Shown here one piece after another: positions 15,720 through 25,100 of a stretch of DNA of 39,664 bases. Numbering within the stretch: the stretch's first letter is position 1; every line of letters begins with the position of its first letter. Below the pieces are notes generated by a model that saw only the letters and a program-made list of their open reading frames with translations, was not told where the DNA came from and did no database searches. A program made the position numbers and the translations under genes. This DNA comes from Paracoccaceae bacterium. GTDB taxonomy: Bacteria; Pseudomonadota; Alphaproteobacteria; Rhodobacterales; Rhodobacteraceae. The stretch is taken from positions 1 through 39,664 of the forward strand of contig JAAZYV010000012.1 of assembly GCA_014239455.1 (NCBI GenBank), written 5' to 3'.

Positions 15720-16910
15720 ATGGCCAGGTTATTCAAAATAGGCTGTTTTCGGTCATTAGTGGCTTGTATATTCTTCACAAGCTTTACATCGATCCTCCCG
15801 GTCTTCAGTGATGGTTTGGACAATTCCGATCTCATCACCCAAGAAAATAAATTGGAATTAATCATATCGGTAGGGAGAGCTGCAATAGACTCCCCAGAAG
15901 AAACTAGTATGGCTCGACGAAGAGCTTTAGAAGATGCTCTTTATCTCGCATCATTACGTGGAGGTGCAAAGGTTAATGGTTATTCATCCGTTGGAACTGG
16001 CACAGAATTAACTGATAATTTTGTAGTTAGGCCAACAACAAAAATATTGGATTACGCTATATTAAAAGAAGTTATTAAAGAAACTCATTATGAAGTTACT
16101 TTGAAAGTAGCAGTTGGGAATTCAGATAGAAAAAATTGCCGCAACAATAATCGTGTGAATATAGTTGCTTATAAACCATTACTCAAGTTGAGTCCCTCAA
16201 CCCCTGCCTGGCTAGGCCCCGTACTTCCAAACCTATATATGGCTATGCTCAATTCAATAGAGGCCAGGTCTAATGTGGAAATAACTAAAGCATATGATGT
16301 GACGCTAGAATCTAAAATTCTTAAGGCTACTGATGACCAGTATGACTATACTTCTCTAACTGCTGGCAGAGTGAGAACTAATGTAGGATCCTTCGCATAT
16401 GTACCAGAAATTAGAATGTCAATTGAAAACAAGAGCGGCACAGTCAATACTGAAAAGACACTTGTACTGGAAATAACATCCAGTCTTTACCAAGGTTTGA
16501 CGTACAATAAAACTTTTTCAAAATCTCATAGAATTTCATTGAAATTAAGTAATAGCTCTCCTTGGAGGACTGTTAATGTGCTCTCTAGACCTAGTAATAC
16601 CTTAATTGTTGAAGCCCTTTTGAAATCCATCAATAAACACACAGAGACACTTTTTTCGGAATTTGAATGTCAACCGTTGCGAGCGGGTATGAAATTAGAT
16701 AATAAACGAAATAACTTAGTCGTGATGTTAGGAAAAAAACACGGGCTAACCCTCACATCCTTGGCTTATACTAAGGGTACCAATACCCCTTGGGTATTGT
16801 TTAAGGTAGAATCCTTGACGAATAATACTTCGGTATTGAAGCCATTAGATCCTAGAAGAGATATTAGTAATTTGGATGGTAAAATGGTAGAATTTTTGGA
16901 GGTATTATGA
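15720..16910 (+). CDS. flgT: FlgT-like H-ring protein
   Basis: A 396-residue exported protein with signal peptide residues 1-30. The N-terminal domain shows the FlgT pattern: a conserved helix with MARRRALEDALYLASLRGGA, then DNFVVRPTTKILDYAILKE followed by a strand pair THYEVTLKVAVG. FlgT assembles the H-ring that surrounds the P and L rings and helps recruit stators in Vibrio (377 aa there). The middle and C-terminal parts are diverged but fit the three-domain length. It starts 3 bases after flgP, and its stop overlaps the next gene by one base, so the genes are translated together. Confidence 0.82.
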   Translation: MARLFKIGCFRSLVACIFFTSFTSILPVFSDGLDNSDLITQENKLELIISVGRAAIDSPEETSMARRRALEDALYLASLRGGAKVNGYSSVGTGTELTDNFVVRPTTKILDYAILKEVIKETHYEVTLKVAVGNSDRKNCRNNNRVNIVAYKPLLKLSPSTPAWLGPVLPNLYMAMLNSIEARSNVEITKAYDVTLESKILKATDDQYDYTSLTAGRVRTNVGSFAYVPEIRMSIENKSGTVNTEKTLVLEITSSLYQGLTYNKTFSKSHRISLKLSNSSPWRTVNVLSRPSNTLIVEALLKSINKHTETLFSEFECQPLRAGMKLDNKRNNLVVMLGKKHGLTLTSLAYTKGTNTPWVLFKVESLTNNTSVLKPLDPRRDISNLDGKMVEFLEVL

Positions 16911-17347
16911 TGAAATCTTTAAAATTTTTCCTTGTATTCACACTAGTTACATTTGGCCAGGCAAGCTTTTGCGAACCAATAGTAATATTAGAGTACCGCG
17001 GGCAAGGATTCCAAAACAACGATCAAAATCTATCTGACAATTCCTTTATGATTGATCCAGATTATACCTCAAACCATGTCATATTAAAAGGGCAATCCTT
17101 AGGACACATAATCAATGAATTCTATGCAGGAAGTGGCTTGGACAAGCGTTTCTTAAAGTTAGCAATTGTGACAGCAAATCCTAAAGCCTTTGCACAAGGA
17201 AACCCAAATTTCATGTTTGCTGGAGCCAAATTGCATCTACCCAGCCTAAATGAAATTCAAGCTATGGTCTTAGGAAGATCCCACGATGAATCTACAACAC
17301 ACAGCGGTCAATCATCAGATCGTGGTATCTTCTTTTTTGGTGGATGA
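16910..17347 (+). CDS. Exported FimV-type LysM protein
   Basis: A 145-residue protein with a signal peptide (LKFFLVFTLVTFGQASFC). A single LysM-like domain at about 57-120 follows the FimV pattern: HVILKGQSLGHIINEFYAG, AIVTANPKAFAQGNPNFMFA, GAKLHLPSLNEI. In FimV and HubP this module binds peptidoglycan and helps place polar machines. Here it is a stand-alone periplasmic domain with a short tail ending FFFGG. Of two overlapping ATGs the one at 16910 has the better distance (6 bases) from GGAGGT. It lies between flgT and flgA in a tight operon, suggesting a part in anchoring ring structures to the wall. Confidence 0.75.
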   Translation: MKSLKFFLVFTLVTFGQASFCEPIVILEYRGQGFQNNDQNLSDNSFMIDPDYTSNHVILKGQSLGHIINEFYAGSGLDKRFLKLAIVTANPKAFAQGNPNFMFAGAKLHLPSLNEIQAMVLGRSHDESTTHSGQSSDRGIFFFGG

Positions 17348-17348
17348 A

Positions 17349-18098
17349 ATGCTCAAAAAACCACTAATGCTCTTATCAGGACTCTGCTATATTCTACTCC
17401 CCTTATCTGGTATGGCTTCGAGTCAAAATATTTCCTCCTCATCGAATAACTTACCGGGAGAGACTTTAAGAACAATTGTTACAAACTATTTGCATACGAA
17501 GGGCGTAGATTCCTATCCAGCAATTGACCCCAACAAAAAATTCCCAAGCTGTAAGAATCCTTTGGCAATTTTTCCCATGTTTAAAAGTTGGTCTACAGTA
17601 GAAGTTTTGTGCACGGAACCTGGAAATGGGTGGAAGACCATGGTCAGAACTAGGGCACAGTCATATGACCCAGAGAATGATTACAATGGAAACCATACAA
17701 AAGATTCTGTAGCAATTATAGTAACAAAAAGTTTGACCAAAGGGCATGTAATTACAGAAGGAGATCTTGAGGTTACATCTGTGAAAAAAAGTATTGGGAT
17801 AGGCATTTTTACGAAGAAAAAAAACCTTATTGGAAGAAAATTGAAGAACAATATCAGTGTAGGATTTCCTGTAAGGTCTCGACATTTGGAGCCAAACTGG
17901 GTTATAGCTAGTGGAGACGAAATAGAGATTGTACAATCTGGCAGTGTAATTACTGTATCTGTGAGAGGCGTTGCATTACAAAACGGGCAAAAAGGTGAAA
18001 AAATTAGAGTTAAGAACCTTTCCAGCGAAAGAAATTTGATAGCCTGGGTCATAAATGAAAAAAAAGTAACAACAAATACTAAAACTATTGGCAATTAA
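17349..18098 (+). CDS. flgA: FlgA, periplasmic chaperone for P-ring assembly
   Basis: A 249-residue exported protein: signal peptide about 1-22 (LLSGLCYILLPLSGMAS), then the N-terminal domain with two cysteines (PSCKNPLAIFP and VEVLCTEP). The SAF-type domain runs from about 125: IIVTKSLTKGHVITEGDLEV, NLIGRKLKNNISVGFPVRSR, VSVRGVALQNGQKGEKIRVK and NLSSERNLIAWV. FlgA holds FlgI for ring assembly. The ATG at 17349 follows the previous stop by one base and gives a proper signal peptide; longer frames start inside the previous gene. Standard flgA length is about 220-250 residues. Confidence 0.93.
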   Translation: MLKKPLMLLSGLCYILLPLSGMASSQNISSSSNNLPGETLRTIVTNYLHTKGVDSYPAIDPNKKFPSCKNPLAIFPMFKSWSTVEVLCTEPGNGWKTMVRTRAQSYDPENDYNGNHTKDSVAIIVTKSLTKGHVITEGDLEVTSVKKSIGIGIFTKKKNLIGRKLKNNISVGFPVRSRHLEPNWVIASGDEIEIVQSGSVITVSVRGVALQNGQKGEKIRVKNLSSERNLIAWVINEKKVTTNTKTIGN

Positions 18099-18128
18099 GT
18101 CGTAATAGTATCCGAGGAGGGTAAGCTC

Positions 18129-18440
18129 ATGGTAGAGTCAATTAAGAACCTTACAAAGAACCTAGAAGTTCCAAGAACGAATGGTAATAAGTCGTCAAGT
18201 GTTGGCGGTTCGAGTTCTGCAGCATCTTCATCTAAAGTGGGAGATACTTCAGTAGGAGTAGACTCTGTGGATATTAGTGGCTCTGCAGTGACTACATTGG
18301 CGGATTTCACCCGAAAACCACCAATTGATGTTGAAACGGTGTCAAGAATTAAAGATGCCATCGCTAACGGAGACTACCCCATAGATCTAGACGCTGTGGC
18401 TGACATGCTTATGGACGCCTATAAAGAGATGAAGAGTTGA
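18129..18440 (+). CDS. flgM: FlgM, anti-sigma-28 factor
   Basis: A 103-residue protein with a disordered Ser/Gly-rich first half and the FlgM C-terminal helices: PIDVETVSRIKDAIANGDYP, IDLDAVADMLMDAYKEM. FlgM binds FliA until the hook is complete and FlgM is exported. GGAGG lies 8 bases before the ATG, a strong site. It follows flgA by 30 bases and precedes an FlgN-like gene, the standard flgA-flgM-flgN order. I saw no sigma-28 promoter directly before it, so it may rely on operon transcription. Confidence 0.93.
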   Translation: MVESIKNLTKNLEVPRTNGNKSSSVGGSSSAASSSKVGDTSVGVDSVDISGSAVTTLADFTRKPPIDVETVSRIKDAIANGDYPIDLDAVADMLMDAYKEMKS

Positions 18441-18468
18441 GGTTGAGCTAATTTAATAAATAGACCTC

Positions 18469-18765
18469 ATGGAAAAATCTAGGAAAGAATTTTTGACCGC
18501 GATTGAAAAAAAGATTTCAAGCGCAGAGAATTTATTAAAAAAACCACAAAGTCTTAAAAAAGATCTGGCTGAGATACAATCCATTCTTGAGGCCGAATGG
18601 CCAAACATTTTTGCTTCGCTAAATGATGCACCTTTAAGTGATACCGAAAAACATACCCTGAAATCATTAATGAACCGATTAGATCTACTTGAAAAAAAAG
18701 TTTCTGGAAAATTAACTTTTTTTGATGATTTTCAAAAATATATCCAAGTTTCTCTTGAAAAATAG
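18469..18765 (+). CDS. flgN: FlgN-like chaperone for hook-associated proteins
   Basis: A 98-residue all-helical protein with heptad-like segments (KEFLTAIEKKISSAENLLKK, LLEKKVSGKLTFFDDF). FlgN proteins are 100-150 residue helical export chaperones for FlgK and FlgL. The assignment depends mainly on location after flgM and on helical composition; the sequence itself has no unique motif. No strong ribosome-binding site is visible. A shortened, diverged FlgN is the best explanation. Confidence 0.6.
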   Translation: MEKSRKEFLTAIEKKISSAENLLKKPQSLKKDLAEIQSILEAEWPNIFASLNDAPLSDTEKHTLKSLMNRLDLLEKKVSGKLTFFDDFQKYIQVSLEK

Positions 18766-18812
18766 ATTATACTAGGTTCACTATAATACCTTTAACACCT
18801 GAGATTGACTTT

Positions 18813-19247
18813 ATGGAAATGTTATTAACAAAAACTTTTGCCCTGGGTATTATAGAATTTGGTATGCTCATTATTTTGGTAAGCCTATTGCTAATTATAA
18901 TAGGATTGGGATCTAGAAAAAAACTGCTGATTCAAAAACTTGATAAAATTCAAAAAAACCTTGATCAAGTTCAAGAGGAGATCAAGTTTCTAAATACAGG
19001 ATATGGCACTATAGATAAAAATTTATCGACTTCGAAAGATAACCTCAATAGTTTGAATGAGACAATAAGATCTATTCAAAAAGATATTGGCCAAAAAAAT
19101 GACGAAAATTTTTCAGAGCAAAATATTACTAAAGCAATAGACCTCGCCAAACTAGGCTTAAGTGCAAATGAAATAAGAGAAAAAACTGGTTTGAGTGAAG
19201 AACAAATAGAGACTATATTGAAGTTTCATACCCCAATATCCCAATAA
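18813..19247 (+). CDS. Membrane-anchored coiled-coil protein with DUF2802-like end
   Basis: A 144-residue protein with an N-terminal membrane helix (about 15-32, FGMLIILVSLLLIIIGLG). A charged coiled-coil region follows (about 36-90), then a C-terminal helix-turn-helix-like motif, ITKAIDLAKLGLSANEIREK then TGLSEEQIETIL. That ending is typical of DUF2802 proteins that lie beside motility and chemotaxis genes in gammaproteobacteria, and recalls SwrB. Its biochemical role is not known. It ends the flgP-to-flgN series, 47 bases after the FlgN-like gene. Confidence 0.68.
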   Translation: MEMLLTKTFALGIIEFGMLIILVSLLLIIIGLGSRKKLLIQKLDKIQKNLDQVQEEIKFLNTGYGTIDKNLSTSKDNLNSLNETIRSIQKDIGQKNDENFSEQNITKAIDLAKLGLSANEIREKTGLSEEQIETILKFHTPISQ

Positions 19248-19391
19248 ACAAAAAATGTAGATATAAATTTTGTGAATAGCTTCTTCAGGTTTAAGGAATG
19301 GGCTTTCAAAAAACTGATGTGGAAACCAACATAACTAAAACAACTCGCAATAACCTGTTAAAAATTAGCCGATCTCTTTATAATTTTCATC

Positions 19392-20444
19392 TTAAGTTTT
19401 GTCGTTATCACTATCTACAGCCCCCTTAGCTGAAACTTTAGCTTGTTTCTCACCCTCCTCAGCTGAAATATTATCAGAGTTTTCTTCAATCTTAGGTCCT
19501 TGAGTAGATTTTGTTTTAGTATTAGGACCAGGAGCTTCAGATTCTTTAGCCACAGTTTGATCTTCAGTCAAATCACTTAATTCTTCTGGATTTAAGGCTT
19601 TATTATCCTCTAGATTTGACTCAGCAACTTCAGATTGCTTGTTATCACCTTCCGATGGAATGGCTTCTTCTTGCACTTCAGCACTTCCTTCTTCATTTCC
19701 ACCAGAGTCAACGTTGTTTTCATTACTTTCCTTAACAGATTTTTTCTCAGTCTCGGCCTTAGCCTGAATTTCAGGCTCTTGGACATCAGTTTTGTCACCA
19801 CTGGGATCAGTAAGTTCCTCGACCTTTACACCTTCCAGTTCAGATTCCTCACTTGATTGCTCACTGTTAGTAGCCTCAGATTCAGAATTCAGTTCCTCGT
19901 TATTTTCACTTACGGCATTTTCTTCTTCAATGGAATCCCCTTCATTTAGCTGCTCAGGATCCACGAGATCTTCAACCTTCATCGACAATAATTCAGCCTT
20001 TTTGGATGCTAAGAGTTTTTTTGCATCTTCAGTATGCACATCAATCTTTACACCTTCTGGAAAACGAACCCCATTTACTTCACTTGCCTCTAATATTCTT
20101 AGCGTCATCCACCCTTCTTTTTCTTCTTCAGAATCTTCACCAGTCTGCTCTTCCTCAGTGCCGTTGTCTTCATTATTCCCTTGATCTTTACTGTAAGTTC
20201 GACCCGTAATTTCAGCGAAACGCATTCTTAATATCTCTACCCTAGCTGATAGAACACCCAATCGGGTAACAGTATCCGTTTCTCCGCTTATAAGAGATTG
20301 CAGCTTGCTACTCAATGTGTCTAGCGGTGTATCTAGATACTTTTCAACTATAGCGTCTCTAATTCTTATAGTTTCCGGGGCCAGTTTCAAATCTCTATTA
20401 CTCTTAACATTTGATATTTGACTATTTTCCATCATTTTTCCCAT
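19392..20444 (-). CDS. Highly acidic low-complexity protein divergent from flgB
   Basis: A roughly 350-residue protein with two parts. The first (to about 105) is helical and ordinary in composition (ETIRIRDAIVEKYLDTPLDT, VLSARVEILRMRFAEITGR). After a short strand-like region (GWMTLRILEASEVNGVRFPE) the rest is almost all Glu, Ser, Asn, Asp and Lys, probably disordered. I do not recognise it and it lacks the FliK C-terminal pattern. The GTG at 20462 was rejected as start because the flgB sigma-54 promoter overlaps it; ATGs at 20444, 20435 or 20432 are possible. It lies alone on the minus strand inside the flagellar cluster, so a regulatory or structural motility role is inferred. Confidence 0.62.
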   Translation of the reverse strand: MGKMMENSQISNVKSNRDLKLAPETIRIRDAIVEKYLDTPLDTLSSKLQSLISGETDTVTRLGVLSARVEILRMRFAEITGRTYSKDQGNNEDNGTEEEQTGEDSEEEKEGWMTLRILEASEVNGVRFPEGVKIDVHTEDAKKLLASKKAELLSMKVEDLVDPEQLNEGDSIEEENAVSENNEELNSESEATNSEQSSEESELEGVKVEELTDPSGDKTDVQEPEIQAKAETEKKSVKESNENNVDSGGNEEGSAEVQEEAIPSEGDNKQSEVAESNLEDNKALNPEELSDLTEDQTVAKESEAPGPNTKTKSTQGPKIEENSDNISAEEGEKQAKVSAKGAVDSDNDKT

Positions 20445-20456
20445 CGGTTTGAATTT

Positions 20457-20472
20457 TGGCACTCTACTTGCA
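20457..20472 (+). promoter_or_regulatory. Sigma-54 promoter for the flgB operon
   Basis: TGGCACTCTACTTGCA is a close match to the sigma-54 consensus TGGCACGNNNNTTGCW, with correct spacing and both TTGCA and TGGCAC intact. The predicted start is near 20483, 52 bases before the flgB ATG. It is probably the main promoter of the rod and hook genes. Confidence 0.85.
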
Positions 20473-20534
20473 AATTTCGATCCAGAAACACAATTTTAAC
20501 CGGTATTTTTAAAGACCAGGATAAATAATTCAAT

Positions 20535-20921
20535 ATGTCAAGTTTTAAGGAAAATTTAGGGTTTCATGCAAGTGCTCTCCACTTAAGATCTCGTAGAAAC
20601 GACATGTTAGCATCTAATATAGCTAATGCAGCTACTCCGAATTTTAAAGCTCGTGACTTGGATTTTGATACTGAATTAAAAAGAGTTAATAAAATAGGAA
20701 ACGTTGCTGCTACAGACAATAGACACTTTACCAGTATTCAAAAACGCATTGGTCAAGATAGCCTATTCCGACAACCTATTCACCCCAGTTTAGATGGTAA
20801 TACAGTCGAAATGGCCGTTGAGCAAATGCAATTCTCTGAAAATGTCATGAGATATCAGACCACTTTGACTTTTCTTAATAATAAGATTGCAGGACTAAAG
20901 TCCGCGATAAGAGGTGAATAA
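20535..20921 (+). CDS. flgB: FlgB, proximal rod protein
   Basis: A 128-residue rod subunit, the normal FlgB size. N-terminal helix with ASALHLRSRRNDMLASNIAN then AATPNFKARDLDF, the axial-protein signature. The C-terminal helix EMAVEQMQFSENVMRYQTTL is typical of FlgB. It joins the MS-ring/FliE base to the rod. It opens the run flgB to flgL under the sigma-54 promoter at 20457, and its stop overlaps the flgC start (TAATG). Confidence 0.96.
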   Translation: MSSFKENLGFHASALHLRSRRNDMLASNIANAATPNFKARDLDFDTELKRVNKIGNVAATDNRHFTSIQKRIGQDSLFRQPIHPSLDGNTVEMAVEQMQFSENVMRYQTTLTFLNNKIAGLKSAIRGE

Positions 20922-21337
20922 TGACTGAGATAAGAGACATTTTTGATATTTCTGGTAGAGCCATGTCAGCTCAACTGACCCGCTTAAATACGGTAGCCTC
21001 AAACCTTGCCAATGCTAATAACGTTTCAGGTTCAATGGAAAAGGCATACAGAGCTATCAAACCAGTATTCGAAACCAAATTTGCTGATCGCCTGAGGCAA
21101 TCTGGCTTAGCAAGTGTTGATGCGGTACAAATTAAAGAGGTTAATAGACTTCCTGAGAAAGTCTATATGCCAGAACATCCTCAAGCAAACGAAGAAGGTT
21201 TTATATTTAATGCAGCCGTGAATGTTGAAGAAGAATTAGTCGAAATGCTGGAAGCATCAAGACAATATCAAAATAATATTGAAGTCGTATCAACTCTAAG
21301 GAGTTTAATGATGCGTACAATCAATATGGGTAAATAA
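20921..21337 (+). CDS. flgC: FlgC, proximal rod protein
   Basis: A 138-residue protein of usual FlgC length. The signature is FDISGRAMSAQLTRLNTVAS, NLANANNVSGSMEKAYRAIK at the N terminus and NVEEELVEMLEASRQYQNNI at the C terminus, the FlgC coiled-coil end. With FlgB and FlgF it builds the proximal rod. Its ATG shares one base with the flgB stop, so translation is coupled. The next gene begins 19 bases later. Confidence 0.96.
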   Translation: MTEIRDIFDISGRAMSAQLTRLNTVASNLANANNVSGSMEKAYRAIKPVFETKFADRLRQSGLASVDAVQIKEVNRLPEKVYMPEHPQANEEGFIFNAAVNVEEELVEMLEASRQYQNNIEVVSTLRSLMMRTINMGK

Positions 21338-21356
21338 CTGAAATCTGGAGAATAAA

Positions 21357-22064
21357 ATGTCCAATATAGATCCAAACTCAACAGCAACATTGAATAAAAT
21401 ACTCGAGAAAATAGGCGTTAAATCTAACGAAGATTTGGGTGCTGGAAAGAAAAAAGAGACTCTGGGACAATCAGATTTCTTAAAACTCATGACCACCCAG
21501 CTTCAAAACCAGGATCCTTTTTCTCCAATGGAAAATGGAGATTTTATTGCACAAATGGCTCAATTCTCTACTGTAACTGGCATTGCTGAAATGGGAGAAA
21601 GTCTTAAAAGCTTATCCAACCAACTAGGCGAATTCCGGATTGCTACGGCAACTAATCTGCTTGGACATTCCGTTCTTGTGCCAGGAAACAAGGTGAGGCC
21701 AAATTCCAATGGTGAGGTTCATGGGGTCTTAGACCTTCCAAGGGCATCTAGTGCAACAAATATTGTCTTTTCCAATACAGCTGGAGAAACAGTTCACTCT
21801 ATAGACCTCGGATCACAGGCCTCGGGACTGGTTGGGTTTTCTTGGACTGACATTCCGCAAGAATTGATAGGTCAAGAGAATCCCTTAAAAGTTGAAGCCT
21901 TCATGAATGGAGCAAATGGTAGATCTGGTGTAACGCCATCAGTATTTGCAGAAGTTCTGGCCGCATCTACAGGAGATCCAAAGACAGGGGTCGTACTTGA
22001 AGTAAAGGATTATGGCAACATCAATGCCGCAGATGTAAGAAAATTTAGATCAAATAATATCTAA
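21357..22064 (+). CDS. flgD: FlgD, hook-cap (scaffolding) protein
   Basis: A 235-residue protein that caps the growing hook. The conserved N-terminal FlgD block is clear: LGQSDFLKLMTTQLQNQDPF then SPMENGDFIAQMAQFSTVTG (residues about 40-80). It is followed by a helix and the Tudor/FN3-like C-terminal half with strands such as NKVRPNSNGEVHGVLDLP. Length is ordinary. GGAG lies 8 bases before the ATG. It precedes flgE by 36 bases, the usual order. Confidence 0.95.
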   Translation: MSNIDPNSTATLNKILEKIGVKSNEDLGAGKKKETLGQSDFLKLMTTQLQNQDPFSPMENGDFIAQMAQFSTVTGIAEMGESLKSLSNQLGEFRIATATNLLGHSVLVPGNKVRPNSNGEVHGVLDLPRASSATNIVFSNTAGETVHSIDLGSQASGLVGFSWTDIPQELIGQENPLKVEAFMNGANGRSGVTPSVFAEVLAASTGDPKTGVVLEVKDYGNINAADVRKFRSNNI

Positions 22065-22100
22065 GAAAAAAGTTTGTAATGATATAGTCGGAGTAAATAA

Positions 22101-25100
22101 ATGTCGTTTTATACAGCACTAACAGGATTGAATGGTTCATCAGCAGATATCTCTGCCACCTCAAATAACATTGCCAACGTGGGAACCACGGGATTCAAAA
22201 GAAGCCGTGCAGAATTCGGTGATATCTTTGCAACCTCCCCTCTTCAAAACTCTTCCTCGTCGATTGGTTCTGGTACCATTCTTAAAGGAATTAAGCAGCA
22301 GTTTACTCAAGGAAACATTGCTTCCTCCCTGAATGCTTTGGACTTAGCTATTTCAGGACAAGGCTTTTTCTCTTTAAAACCATCATTGACGTCTGCACAA
22401 ACAGTTTATACTAGAAATGGTTCTCTGAACGTGGATAACGATAGATACGTGGTTGACTCTGCCGGTCAGTATTTACTTGTATATCCTGTTAACGAAGATG
22501 GTTCTGTGACGGCTAAAGACCTTCTTAGCTCTGTACCACTCCAGTTACCGATTACTTCTGGAGACCCAAAAGCTACAAGTAATATTTCTCTCGGTGTTAA
22601 TCTCCCAGCTACGGCAGAAGTTGTGACCAACCAACAGCAATTTGCAGGTGGTTACACCTTTAATCCAAACGATCCAACAACTTTTACAAATTCAACATCA
22701 ATTACGATCTTTGATGATTTGGGTAACCCAACAATTGCGACTATGTATTTTGTAAAAACCCAAGCAGCTTCAACTAGTGATCCGACGAACAAATTTGATA
22801 CCAAATTGGTTATCGGGGATACTATTATTGATCCGGATTTAGTTAGTGCCGTGGATGACACCGGACAGCAAGTATTTATTGATAAATTTGGAGCTCAAAC
22901 AACTTCTGTGCCAGATGATAACTACTTTATCGAAGGCAAGGGATCTGCCCTTTATAAACTAGATGACCTTCAACAACAGGTTAAATCACAAGGGGCTAAC
23001 ATTAAAGGAGCTCAGAGTACTTTTGACTTTGGAGAAGAAGGAGACAAACTGGTTCAGGTTGTAACAGATCCTATGCAATTCAATGCAACTCGAGAAGCCG
23101 GTTTAGTCACTGGTAGTAGTGTATATTGGGGTAAAAACTTTTTAACCTTAAACGTAGATAATGGTGACCAACCAGTAAATATTGACATTCGACCAGGTCA
23201 TTACAATGCAGGACAGTTAGCTACCGAGGTCGAAAGAGCCTGTAATGAAGCCTATGGTGATGATAGAAAAATACAAATCGTGAAGAATGTTGATGACGAC
23301 ATTAATATAAATCTATTTAAATTAACAGCAGAAGGTACTTCTGATGCGCTCGACACCCCAATTACAGTTGATTTATTGGGCTCGAGTTACGTAACCGATA
23401 AAGAAGGTATTTCTCTTACTGGTGCTTCCCCAGATTTTACAAAAGAACAATTCTTGGCACACTCTCAAGCTAGGATAAACGAGGCTATGAATAATTATGC
23501 TGTTAAACGATCAACTGATGTTCTGGACAAGGCCACACAACTAGGTGTCAACACACAATTATTTGGTAGAACTGTTGGAAAAGCAGGTAATATCTTGACA
23601 CAAACAGAAATAATACCAATTACGCATAATTATATAGATAGCAGTAATGCCCTTAAGAATGCAACTAAGTACATGATTCATTCGTATTACGGAAATAAAC
23701 CTGAACTTAGTATTTATGATAGTCAAATTGCTGCCGGCGATAACGGCAGTGGCCAGAGTATTGTTTTTAACGCAGCAGAAAACACCTTGACCTTAACATT
23801 GGCGAATACCACCGGTTTAACGGCAAATAGCAAAATCCGCATCGCTGGTAAGTTCCTTACTTCTGAAAGTGCGATAGGAAATAGCAATCTAAATGGTAGG
23901 GAATTTACCGTATCAAATGTGGTCGATGCAAAGACTATTCAAATAAATACGACTGGCCTAGGTTTTCCTGATACTGACTTCACTCTGACATCAGGGGTTG
24001 CCGCGTCTACAGCCCTGAATGTACTTCATTCAAAGTCTACAAATGTTGAAGCATTTTTTGAGGGAGCTGAAAAAGTTTATCAGGATGCTCCTATTAATTT
24101 TAGCAGTAAAAAAATAGTTGTTAGAGAAATGGCTACAGCCAAACATAGTTATACAAATAAAGACGTCATAGCTAAAGGAGCAACTGCGGGTATATTCAGT
24201 TTTGCAAATGGTAGTTTTGGAGGTGCCACCTCATTGACCACCATGGGGCTTGCGACTGGCGTTTCCACGTCCACTGATTGGGTTGATGAAAAAAATCCCC
24301 CTATTAAAGTTAATTATGATACGACGAATCAACGCTTAAGCTTTGTGGTTGATAGAACGGTTCTTGGTACAGGAACAAACAGTAATTTTAATTCTTTCAC
24401 AATTTACGGTTCATCCTTGGCCACAAGTACAAATAATCTTGGAGTGCCTTCAACCAATGATGCTTCTGAAGTTTTAATTCGAGGTGGAGAAGTTTTATAT
24501 ACTGGAACTTTCGTTGCCGACGGCGAGGAAATCCAGCTTAATGATAAAAGATATGGGATTAATGTTAATTATAATAGTGATACAAAAGATTTTACATTTT
24601 CTTCCGGAACTACCGGTGAGGCTATTGCTGCCAATGGTGCTTTAGGTGTTACAGAAACCCAAAAGGCATCTAATATTGAGGTGGGTCGATATTTGTTATC
24701 AACTTCAGATGGTACTGTGGTAGATACTACAGACCATTTTTCCGGAAATAATGATCTGATGGGCGTTGGTAATACCAAATCTGACGCAGTGTTTACTGCT
24801 GGCCGGGGTATAGCAGCCACCTCAGCACAAGTCGTTGGTGCTGCAGCAAAAGAAAAATTAACAGAAGTATTTCGTCTATCTAGCATAGGTGGTGAAAATA
24901 TATTCAACGTATCAATTAATGGTATCAACGGTATTATTGAAGTTCCAACCGGATTTTATGTTGGCTCTACCCTAGCCGAAGCCCTGCAGGAAAGGATAAA
25001 TCAGATAGCTGATCCAGTTACGGGTGAAACAGTTGGTGGCGTCACTGTTAAATATGATCCTAATCAAAACAACTTTACTTTTAAAACGGGAACTACGGGC

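Noticed and set aside
19368-19373. GCCGAT, a sigma-28-like -10 element
   Set aside because: No TAAA element at the required distance, and it would transcribe into the 3' end of a minus-strand gene.
20445-20462. GTG start at 20462 for the acidic protein
   Set aside because: The codon lies inside the flgB sigma-54 promoter and has no ribosome-binding site; in-frame ATGs follow.
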